Part shown: positions 55,541 through 62,517 of the stretch, one piece after another | Numbering within the stretch: position 1 is the stretch's first letter | Layout: each line of letters starts with the position of its first letter | Assembly (NCBI RefSeq): GCF_902859935.1 | Contig: NZ_CADIKI010000005.1 | Span: 124,001 to 188,000 of the forward strand | From: Paraburkholderia fynbosensis | GTDB taxonomy: Bacteria > Pseudomonadota > Gammaproteobacteria > Burkholderiales > Burkholderiaceae | Direction of reading: 5' to 3' | Length of the DNA: 64,000 nt | Notes under the pieces: generated by a model | What the model saw: the letters and a program-made list of their open reading frames with translations, nothing else | What the model was told of the DNA's origin: nothing | The model's database searches: none | Position numbers and translations under genes: made by a program

Positions 55541-56752
55541 CTACGGTTCGAGCTTGACCTTGATCCAGCCCGGCTCACGCCGGTCGAACGCGCGGTAGGC
55601 CTCGATTGCATCCGTGATCGGCTCGCATTGCGTCAGCACGCCGAGCGGATCGAACGAACCGTTGCGTACGAGTTCGATCAGATGCGGCGTAATCGCCCGA
55701 TGATTGCAGTTGCCCATGCGGAGGACGAGATTGCGGTTCATCGCCTCGCCGATAGGAAACGTTCGGTCCGTTTGCGGATATACGCCGATGATCGACACCG
55801 TCCCCGCCTTCGCCGCCGCCCGCACGGCCCACGACAATACCTGCGATGGCCCGCTGCCTGGCCGCCAGTTGTCGCCGTCCGGTGTGGCTTGCGGCGCGAT
55901 CTCCTTGACCTCCGCGTCGAAAGCCTGCTGCTGATCTTTCTCTTTCTCCGCCGCCGGTCCGCGTTCCGCCCGTACCGCGTCAATGCCCACGGCGTCGATC
56001 ACGCGGTCCACGCCAATGCCACCCGTAAGTTGCAGGATGATGTCGACAGGATCTTCCTCGTCGAAGTTGATGACCTCGGCACCTTGTGCGCGCGCCATGT
56101 CGAGCCGGGACGCGATCCGGTCCACCGCGATTACGCGGCCTGCGCCCATCAGTTTCGCGCTCGCGATCGCGAATTGACCGACCGGCCCCGCGCCGAACAC
56201 CGCGACGGTATCGGCAGTTCGCACACCGGCGAGCTGTGCGCCGAAATAGCCGGTCGGAAAGATGTCGGAGAGCAGAATTGCTCGATCGTCATCGATTTCG
56301 TCGGGCAGGCGGATCAGGCTCGCGCTCGCGAGCGGCGTGCGTGCGTACTGTGCCTGCAAGCCCTGGAACGGGCCGGTCATTTTGGGGCCACCGAAAAACG
56401 CGGTGCCCGCGGCCGCGCCGTTCGGGTTCGCCGTATCGCACTGCGCGGTATAGCCTGCCCGGCAATACGAGCAGAACCCGCAGGAGATGGTGGATGGGAT
56501 CAGCACCCGGTCGTGCTTGCGAAGATTACGCACCGAGCGCCCCACTTCCTCGATTATCCCAATGCCTTCGTGACCGAGGATGGTACCCGGCACCATGTCG
56601 CCGAGCGTGCCGCGCACCATGTGCAGATCGGTGCCGCAAATTGCACTCGACGTAAGACTTACCAGCGCGTCGGTCGGTTGCTGAAGTTTGGGTTCCGGAA
56701 CGTTGTCGAGACGAATGTCTCCCACGCCGTGAAAGACCACTGCCTTCATCAT
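55541..56752 (-). CDS. Zinc-dependent alcohol dehydrogenase, glutathione-independent formaldehyde dehydrogenase-like
   Basis: 403 residues. Catalytic zinc ligand block ICGTDLHMVRGTL and GTILGHEGIGIIEE; structural zinc cysteines in CGFCSYCRAGYTAQC; NAD fold VAVFGAGPVGQFAIASAKLM. SDIFPTGYFGAQLAGV is characteristic of the formaldehyde dehydrogenase/dismutase branch. It has an insert near residues 265-310 rich in charged residues (AAEKEKDQQQAFDAEVKE). Probably oxidises formaldehyde or another small aldehyde/alcohol. It stands close to vanAB, whose demethylation releases formaldehyde, but transcription is separate. Confidence 0.87.
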   Translation of the reverse strand: MMKAVVFHGVGDIRLDNVPEPKLQQPTDALVSLTSSAICGTDLHMVRGTLGDMVPGTILGHEGIGIIEEVGRSVRNLRKHDRVLIPSTISCGFCSYCRAGYTAQCDTANPNGAAAGTAFFGGPKMTGPFQGLQAQYARTPLASASLIRLPDEIDDDRAILLSDIFPTGYFGAQLAGVRTADTVAVFGAGPVGQFAIASAKLMGAGRVIAVDRIASRLDMARAQGAEVINFDEEDPVDIILQLTGGIGVDRVIDAVGIDAVRAERGPAAEKEKDQQQAFDAEVKEIAPQATPDGDNWRPGSGPSQVLSWAVRAAAKAGTVSIIGVYPQTDRTFPIGEAMNRNLVLRMGNCNHRAITPHLIELVRNGSFDPLGVLTQCEPITDAIEAYRAFDRREPGWIKVKLEP

Positions 56753-57288
56753 TCACCTCCTTCAATCACACATTGTTCGAGACTCTCGCCGTTCGGTTTG
56801 TTTCGCTTTATTTCGCTTCATGCTCGCGGAGACATGCGTTGTAAAAATTTCGATGCGCTCACCGCGCACCGCTCCGCCTATTGCGCTCCGCTTATTCGTT
56901 ACCGGGCCCTTTCGAGACCTCGGCGGGACAGCTGTATTCCTGTTGGCAGATTGTCCATCGCAGCGAGAACTTCACTGTCAGCTCCGTTCCCCCTTTGCGG
57001 TGCCCAGCAGACTTACCTTGTCGGCGGGATAGCAAGCGATTTTTGCGCCTTTGCACGTCGATATCAGGGTCGCCTTGCATGAGCGGGTGGAATTGACGCG
57101 CATGCAGGGATGCAGCATCGACCGTTCCAGCAAACGTATGTCTTTAACGGCCAGCTTTTGCGTGATGGCGCGCTGGCATGACGGGCATTCGCCTTGCTCG
57201 TCGACAAGAGTTCGCAGACAAGACAACGAAGAAGCGCCAAGAAACAGCACCGAGGCAACCGACGCCACCACATGTCAAGGAGAACGAT
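56753..57288. other. Intergenic gap, about 540 bases
   Basis: Between the ADH gene (minus) and a small plus-strand gene, so it should carry two promoters. A minus-strand GTG-started frame of 97 codons at 56978-57271 has a hydrophobic start and several cysteines, including CPSC, and could be a small exported protein. I find no family resemblance and leave it uncalled. Confidence 0.35.
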
Positions 57289-57543
57289 ATGAATCACGAA
57301 CCTTCCGATCCCGTCGAACGAGCAGATCAGCGACGGCAAAGGACCGGTGACGGAGATGTGAAGCTCAGGCCCGACGGCGCCGTCGAGCAACGCGCGCACG
57401 GCAACATGGACGAAACGATGGTGCCCAAACGCAAGGAACATCCGGACGAAGGTCCGTACGTTCCGGAGCACGACCATCTCGACCCTGATCTCGAACCGGA
57501 AACGGGCAAACAGCCGCACGCCAAAAAGGATGAGGAGGCGTGA
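57289..57543 (+). CDS. Small hydrophilic, probably disordered protein
   Basis: 84 residues from the ATG at 57289, preceded by AAGGAGA. Almost entirely charged and polar, rich in Asp, Glu, Arg, Pro and His, with no hydrophobic core (for example RADQRRQRTGDGDVKLRPDG). Composition is that of hydrophilin-like stress proteins. No enzyme motif. Probably monocistronic. Confidence 0.65.
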   Translation: MNHEPSDPVERADQRRQRTGDGDVKLRPDGAVEQRAHGNMDETMVPKRKEHPDEGPYVPEHDHLDPDLEPETGKQPHAKKDEEA

Positions 57544-57585
57544 GCTGCACGATACGTGATCGTCAATGGATCGAATAGACGCTAG

Positions 57586-57800
57586 AGACAGGTGTGCGAG
57601 AGCAACAGCTGGATGCCGATCACGGGCGGTCATTTCAGGGCACCACTGGTGAACGGCGAGATCCTGAATAACTGCGCTGACTAGCAGGTGGTTACGTCGG
57701 ATGGACCTGCTGTGATCGACAGGCGTTATCTGCTGAAGATGGAGTCAGTGAGTTTTCCGGTTGCGAAGGCAGCACCGGAAACGCTCGATCCGCAGCGATG
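57586..57800 (+). pseudogene. Remnant of a DUF3237 (UPF0311) gene
   Basis: One plus frame reads SNSWMPITGGHFRAPLVNGE, ILNNCAD, then TAG at 57682-57684, then QVVTSDGPAVIDRRYLLKME. The family motif PITGGxxxGPxLxGxxLxGGADWQ...DG...ARY is clearly recognisable, and the stop stands exactly where the conserved Trp of ADWQ is expected (TGG to TAG). Both ends are missing, and an in-frame TAG at 57583-57585 closes it upstream. A dead gene fragment. Confidence 0.65.
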
Positions 57801-58006
57801 CGATAGACACAACGCGCCCGGAACCCGCGAAGGCAACGCAAATTCTACGTAGAGTTATTTGAAGTGCAGACTCAAAGACAACTGAAAAACCTCGGGCGAT
57901 GTCAAACTAACTCGTGCCTGTGCCGCCTACCTGGCGGCTCCAAACCAAAGAGCTTGGCGACTTTGAATTGGCAAAGAAGATCGAGGCTCGTCCGGGGCCG
58001 CATGCG

Positions 58007-58207
58007 TTAGTGACAGCGCTTGCCGCAGCGCTGCGCGAAGCCGCGGTCAGTGACAAGGCGTGCTTCTGTCAGGAAGCGGCCGCGAGCGCGCGCGGCGGAC
58101 TTCGTGCGCTCATCCAGTTCCAACCTCGCCGGGCGCTCCTTAACCAGTTCTTCGATTGTTGTACCGGCCGAAGGATCCACGTACCCGTACGAATCAGGCG
58201 CTTCGTG
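58007..58207 (-). other. Open frame without a good start, possible gene remnant
   Basis: Sixty-six codons between stops, minus strand, reading HEAPDSYGYVDPSAG then TTIEELVKERPARLELDERT and ARGRFLTEARLVTDRGFAQR. It has protein-like amino-acid balance but no ATG; a GTG inside would give 57 residues. I do not recognise a family. Either a truncated gene or chance. Confidence 0.3.
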
Positions 58208-58244
58208 TCACGGCGGGCGTGCGGGCGCCGCATTCGGCACTGAA

Positions 58245-58748
58245 CTATTGCAGCTTCGTGTCTTCGCGTTTCGCGTCCGCCATGGCCTCCGGCTCTAACT
58301 CTTCCGCAGACCGATTCAGGCGGACAAACAGCCCCCAGGCGGCAAGGAGCAAGGCTGTCGAAGCAATCAGCCCGGCAGCATACCAAAGCTGCGATGGATC
58401 ATGATGTAGCGCTTTGAACGTTGCCACGAGCCCTTCGATGGCAAGCGCGACGACGACAACCACCAGGAATCGCGACATGAAACGTCGTACCCGCGTCGGC
58501 GCGCTAACGTCAGCCTCGCGTATGACCTCTTCCTCTATGATGGTCTCGGCGATCTGCAAGGCGACAACGGCCCCAGCCAGCAGTCCCAAAGCTTCAATGA
58601 TGGATTGCGCGCTTGTCTGGTCCCATCGACTCGCAAATGCAATCGATCCGATGCGAGCAGCAATGGCAATCAACATCAGCGCCGCGCCGGTGAAGAGAAC
58701 AGCCATCAGCCCATGCACGATCGTAAAGAAGCGCAATAGGAACTTCAT
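58245..58748 (-). CDS. Membrane protein of unknown function (four-helix)
   Basis: 167 residues from the ATG at 58748, eight bases after GAGGAG. Four hydrophobic segments: FFTIVHGLMAVLFTGAALML, IEALGLLAGAVVALQIAETI, FLVVVVVALAIEGLVATFKA and YAAGLIASTALLLAAWGLFV; the charged segment EEEVIREADVSAPTRVRRF lies between helices two and three. Acidic/lysine C-terminal tail. The pattern is like small GNAT-neighbour or phosphate-stress membrane proteins, but no named family is certain. Confidence 0.7.
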   Translation of the reverse strand: MKFLLRFFTIVHGLMAVLFTGAALMLIAIAARIGSIAFASRWDQTSAQSIIEALGLLAGAVVALQIAETIIEEEVIREADVSAPTRVRRFMSRFLVVVVVALAIEGLVATFKALHHDPSQLWYAAGLIASTALLLAAWGLFVRLNRSAEELEPEAMADAKREDTKLQ

Positions 58749-59041
58749 TTTTTTGGCTCCTCTCGAATTGCAGGTGGGTGATCCATGCCGTATTCGACAA
58801 ATTGTGAAAGGCGCGGCGACGAGGACTGATTGTAGAGGCGGACCCCTTGGGCCTGACAATGGGGCCAACCCGCGCTCAGCAATTACCGCTCCTGGGCGCC
58901 AGCGCCTGACACCGGTCTCGGGCCGCTCCTCACGTGCTTTAATGTCGAACGCTTGCAGCGGTATTTTTTCCGGTCAAATTTGCATGCGTCGCCCCCACTC
59001 AGTATCGGTGGCCGTGGCGCCGTCATGACGCTGAAGTGACG

Positions 59042-59998
59042 TTATAAATCGAGCACCAGCAACGGCGACTTCGAACGCGAACAACAGGGCAGCAGTTGAT
59101 CGTTCGCGGCGCGTTCTTCGTCGGTCAGATACACGTCGCGATGATCCGGCTCGCCCTCCAGCACGCGCGTGAGACACGTGCCGCAGACACCCTGCTCGCA
59201 GGAAGTCGCGATGGCGATGCCGGCCTTTTCCAACGCTCCTGCGATAGTCTGCGTCGCGGCCACGTCGACGACACGGCCACTGCTTGCGAGCCGCACCTGG
59301 AAAGGACCGTCGCTGTCATGCGCCGCCGCATTCGCCGCGGGAGCGCCGAAATACTCGCGATGCACGTTCTCGCTGTGCCAGCCGAGCCGCCGCGCCGCAT
59401 CGAGCACGAAGTCGATGAAACCTGCGGGACCACACACGTACACATGCCGGTCGGCGGCGGGCGCCGCCAACACGCGTTCGAGATCGAGCCGCCCGGTGGC
59501 CGGCGCAGTGTCGAAATACAACCGGCTGTGCGGCTTCAGATGCGGCGCGGCGAAACGCTCGCGAAACGCCGCTCGTTCGGGCTCGCGCGTGCAGTAGTGT
59601 AGTTCGAACGAGGCTCGCGCATGCGCGAGCCCCTCGGCCATGCATAGAATCGGCGTCACGCCGATGCCGCCCGCCAACAGAATCGAATGAGCGGCATCAA
59701 GCGCGAGCGGAAAGTGATTCCTGGGCTCGCTGATATCGAGGAGCGCACCTTCGCGCAATGCATGCATCGCCGTGGAGCCGCCACGCGAGCACGGCTCACG
59801 CAGCACGCCCAACACGTAGCGGTGCGTTTCGCGCGGATCGTTGCACAGCGAATACTGACGCACGAAGCCGTCGGCGGGCATCACGTCAATATGGGCGCCG
59901 GCCGAAAACGCGGGCAAAGCCGCGCCGGCGGGATCGGCGAATTCTAACGACACGATGTCGCGCGCCACTTCAGTCTTGCGGATAAGCTGAACCTTCAT
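59042..59998 (-). CDS. vanB: Vanillate O-demethylase reductase subunit (VanB-type)
   Basis: 318 residues. PDR family order: FMN-binding barrel (RQYSLCNDPRETHRYVLGVL), NAD domain (ILLAGGIGVTPILCMAEGLA; VYVCGPAGFIDFV) and a C-terminal plant-type [2Fe-2S] domain with CEQGVCGTCLTRVLEG and the fourth cysteine in QLLPCCSRS. Passes electrons from NAD(P)H to the Rieske centre of VanA. Overlaps the vanA stop by four bases, so stoichiometric synthesis is likely. Vanillate as substrate rests on family and regulator context. Confidence 0.88.
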   Translation of the reverse strand: MKVQLIRKTEVARDIVSLEFADPAGAALPAFSAGAHIDVMPADGFVRQYSLCNDPRETHRYVLGVLREPCSRGGSTAMHALREGALLDISEPRNHFPLALDAAHSILLAGGIGVTPILCMAEGLAHARASFELHYCTREPERAAFRERFAAPHLKPHSRLYFDTAPATGRLDLERVLAAPAADRHVYVCGPAGFIDFVLDAARRLGWHSENVHREYFGAPAANAAAHDSDGPFQVRLASSGRVVDVAATQTIAGALEKAGIAIATSCEQGVCGTCLTRVLEGEPDHRDVYLTDEERAANDQLLPCCSRSKSPLLVLDL

Positions 59999-61047
59999 GA
60001 CGCGCTCACCTCCTGCGTGGCGTCGCGCTCTTCTTTCAGCAGACGTTCGATGATCTTGCGCGACTGCACGCCACCCGCGTCGATGTTCAGGCTGAGAATC
60101 TTTCGATGCGGATTGGCGAGCAGATTGCGCTGCTGCGCCTCGAGCACGGCGAGGTCTTCAGAGAAAATCTTGCCCTGCCCTTCGCGAATCGTTTGGGTGA
60201 GCGTTGCGTCCTGCGGCGCAAAGTTGCGTGCCATACCCCAGAAGTACCAGATCGACGTGTCGGTTTCCGGCGTGATGAAATCGACGACGATACTGCCGGC
60301 GCGATACTCCGCCGGCGCGTCGTAGCCGCCGTGCCCCGCGTGCGCGACGCCGACTTCGATCAGCACATGACTCGGCGGCGTGAAGCGACAGATCTGCCAG
60401 CGGTCGCACGGCACGTTGTCCGCGAGGCCGTTGCCGCGCAGTGCCGCAGCCCAGAACGGTGGCGGCATGATGTTCTGCATGTGGCGTCCGGTGACTACCG
60501 TATCGCCTTCCACGCGTGTGGCGGGCGGCGCTTCCTCGATCTCGGGCTGGCCAATGCTGCTTGCGTGCACATAGGTCTCGTGCGTCAGGTCCATCAGGTT
60601 ATCGATCATCAGCCGGTAATCGCAGTTGATGTGATACAGGCCGCCGCCATAGGCCCACTCGGGATTGTCGGCCCATTCGAGATGATGGATCTTTGCCGGA
60701 TCGGCGAGCGCCTCTTCGCCCGGCCAAACCCAGATGAAGCCGTAGCGCTCGACGGCCGGATAGCGGCGAATCGCCGGAATACCGCCCACACGCTGCGCGG
60801 GCATCGCTTTGCATTTGCCGTCGGTGCCCATCACGAGACCGTGGTAGCCGCAAACGAGCTGGCCGTCGCGCAGAAACCCCAGCGACAGCGCCGCGCCGCG
60901 ATGCGGGCAGAAATCTTCGAGTGCCGCGACCTTGCCTTCGTCGCCGCGGAACAGCACCATTTTCTCGTTGCAGATCGTCCGACCCAGCGGCTTACCGTCG
61001 ATTTCGTCAGGCGTGCAGGCGACGTACCACGCATTCTTCAAAAACAT
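59995..61047 (-). CDS. vanA: Vanillate O-demethylase oxygenase subunit (VanA-type)
   Basis: 350 residues with AAGGAGATAGGA just before the start. Rieske site C47/H49 in CPHRGAALSLG and C66/H69 in CGYHGLVM; mononuclear iron site in NLMDLTHETYVHASSIG. Starts MFLKNAWYVACTPDEI, as in VanA. Converts vanillate to protocatechuate plus formaldehyde with VanB. Lies 71 bases after the VanR-type regulator on the same strand, so a common or an own promoter are both possible. Confidence 0.88.
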   Translation of the reverse strand: MFLKNAWYVACTPDEIDGKPLGRTICNEKMVLFRGDEGKVAALEDFCPHRGAALSLGFLRDGQLVCGYHGLVMGTDGKCKAMPAQRVGGIPAIRRYPAVERYGFIWVWPGEEALADPAKIHHLEWADNPEWAYGGGLYHINCDYRLMIDNLMDLTHETYVHASSIGQPEIEEAPPATRVEGDTVVTGRHMQNIMPPPFWAAALRGNGLADNVPCDRWQICRFTPPSHVLIEVGVAHAGHGGYDAPAEYRAGSIVVDFITPETDTSIWYFWGMARNFAPQDATLTQTIREGQGKIFSEDLAVLEAQQRNLLANPHRKILSLNIDAGGVQSRKIIERLLKEERDATQEVSAS

Positions 61048-61118
61048 TCCTATCTCCTTAGTTATACTGATTTCGTGATCCGGACGTGTAATCTATCCGC
61101 CGTGTTCCGGCGCAGCGT

Positions 61119-61985
61119 CTAACGCCCGATCGGCAGGCGGATCAACTTTCCGCCAGGAACCTGCGTCATCGCATTCTGGTTTTCGAGCGCAGCATGCAGG
61201 TTGCGCTGTGCAATGCGGGCATGCTCGCGCATGAGCGCCTCGGCACGTGCGCCCTCACGCCGTTCGATCGACTCGACGACCGCGCGATGCTGCGACTGCG
61301 CGATTCGCAGCATGTCGCGCGCGCTGGCATCGATCGATTGCGCCATGACGAAGGCGCTCGGCGAGGCGAACGGCATCGTCATGACCCGCTCGATCTGACG
61401 TTCGATCACACTGCTGTTGCTCGCCGCGGCGAGTAGCGCGTGCAGGCGCCGGTTCGCATCGACGTAGGCCGAGAACGCGTCGTCGGTGAGTTCGCCGGCG
61501 AGGATCACGTCGATTTCATCGATACAGGCATGCAGTTTTTGCAGTTGGACGGCATCCACGCCGCGTTCGGCCGCGAGCCGCGCGGCCAGGCCTTCCAGCG
61601 TGCCGCGCAATTCGATCGAATCGCCGATGTCTTCGACCGTGAACGAACGAACCGCGAAGCCGCCCGACGCGATCGGTTCGAGCAGGCCTTCTTCTTCCAG
61701 CCGATTCAATGCGGCGCGCACCGGCGTGCGCGACACGCCAAGACGGTCGACCACCCACAGTTCCGAAATCCGCGCACCGGCAACCAGGTGACCTTCGACG
61801 ATCAGTTCGCGCAAGCCGAGCAGCGCGCGTTCCGTTTGCGACGCTGCGCCGGGCGCTCGGGCGCGATGTGCGTTCGTCTCGTGCGGCCCGTCTTCGCCCG
61901 CAGGTTGTCTTGCCGCGGCATTGCCGACGGCTGCATTTGCGTCGAGGTCAGGCGGCGAAACGGGTATGAGGCGGCGCTGGGTCAT
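61119..61985 (-). CDS. vanR: GntR family (FadR/VanR subgroup) regulator
   Basis: 288 residues. Winged helix-turn-helix near residues 55-115: ELWVVDRLGVSRTPVRAALN and EEEGLLEPIASGGFAVRSF. C-terminal FCD effector domain with ELRGTLEGLAARLAAERGVD and histidines HRAVVESIERREG. The first 50 residues are a low-complexity extension (Ala/Arg/Pro), and the ATG at 61985 has no Shine-Dalgarno, so the true start may be further in. Likely represses vanAB until vanillate is present. Confidence 0.85.
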   Translation of the reverse strand: MTQRRLIPVSPPDLDANAAVGNAAARQPAGEDGPHETNAHRARAPGAASQTERALLGLRELIVEGHLVAGARISELWVVDRLGVSRTPVRAALNRLEEEGLLEPIASGGFAVRSFTVEDIGDSIELRGTLEGLAARLAAERGVDAVQLQKLHACIDEIDVILAGELTDDAFSAYVDANRRLHALLAAASNSSVIERQIERVMTMPFASPSAFVMAQSIDASARDMLRIAQSQHRAVVESIERREGARAEALMREHARIAQRNLHAALENQNAMTQVPGGKLIRLPIGR

Positions 61986-62013
61986 GAGGAGGGGTCAGTA
62001 ACTTGCACGGGTC

Positions 62014-62031
62014 AATTGTATGCATACAATT
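62014..62031. promoter_or_regulatory. Likely VanR operator, 18-bp perfect palindrome
   Basis: AATTGTATGCATACAATT is a perfect inverted repeat. The core TTGTATnnATACAA matches the FadR-subgroup consensus (T-N-GT...AC-N-A) and the ATTGTATACAAT-like sites known for VanR-type regulators. It lies 29-46 bases upstream of the annotated vanR start, where it could overlap the promoter, consistent with autoregulation and repression of vanAB. Confidence 0.72.
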
Positions 62032-62112
62032 TGGATCGTGAGGCATTTACACACGTTTAATCGCCATTTCCGAGGGTAATTACTTAGAATTGGAGCCCAA
62101 AGTCGATCATGC

Positions 62113-62120
62113 TGTATACA
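62113..62120. promoter_or_regulatory. Possible secondary VanR half-palindrome
   Basis: TGTATACA, an eight-base palindrome that shares the GTATAC core of the main operator about 95 bases away. Might be a second, weaker site allowing looping. Short enough to be chance. Confidence 0.35.
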
Positions 62121-62303
62121 AAGATATGGTGATCTTGCTCATTATTCGATGCGCGGAAGATCGACAGCCACACCGGTGCAAAGGCCACGCATGCGCCTTT
62201 ACAGCGAGCTCCTGCACGAACTCACCGACGTCGCCGCTGGCAGGAAGACTCTCCCTACCCGATTTACCGCGACCAACGACCGAGCGTCCAGAGCGTTCTA
62301 CCG

Positions 62304-62456
62304 GAATCGGACCACCCCTGCTTGCTAGGACGAGACAGCGTCGTGCTCACACCGCACATCGCGAGCGCAACGCATGAAACACACTTGAAGATGGCGGAAC
62401 TGACGCGCGACAATGTACTGCGCTTTTTCTGTGCCGGTCATGCGCTGACCCCGGTC
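62304..62456 (+). pseudogene. Remnant of a D-isomer specific 2-hydroxyacid dehydrogenase
   Basis: Plus frame reads ESDHPCLLGRDSVVLTPHIA then SATHETHLKMAELTRDNVLR and ends near ALTPV. VVLTPHIASATHET...NVLRFF is the conserved C-terminal stretch of NAD-dependent 2-hydroxyacid dehydrogenases; the histidine of TPHI is the catalytic base. The nucleotide-binding part is absent upstream. The remnant lies just before the dehydratase gene. Confidence 0.7.
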
Positions 62457-62517
62457 GCGTTGCCGTCCCAACCCGTTGCCGCCGAGTGGCAACCTTACTC
62501 AGTGAATGACGCCCATC

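Larger units (their letters stand above)
61986..62303. other. Upstream region of vanR, AT-rich, no gene
   Basis: About 320 bases upstream of the van genes, reaching the hydroxyacid-dehydrogenase remnant. It contains the palindromic operator at 62014-62031 and a shorter TGTATACA at 62113-62120. The stretch 62035-62150 is clearly AT-richer than its surroundings. No gene-like frame. Confidence 0.5.

Noticed and set aside
55628..57082. Plus-strand open frame of 484 codons
   Set aside because: Mostly antisense to the ADH gene, which has full family motifs; the frame has none.
56978..57271. Cysteine-containing minus-strand frame with hydrophobic start
   Set aside because: No ribosome site or family resemblance; composition close to neighbouring noncoding sequence.
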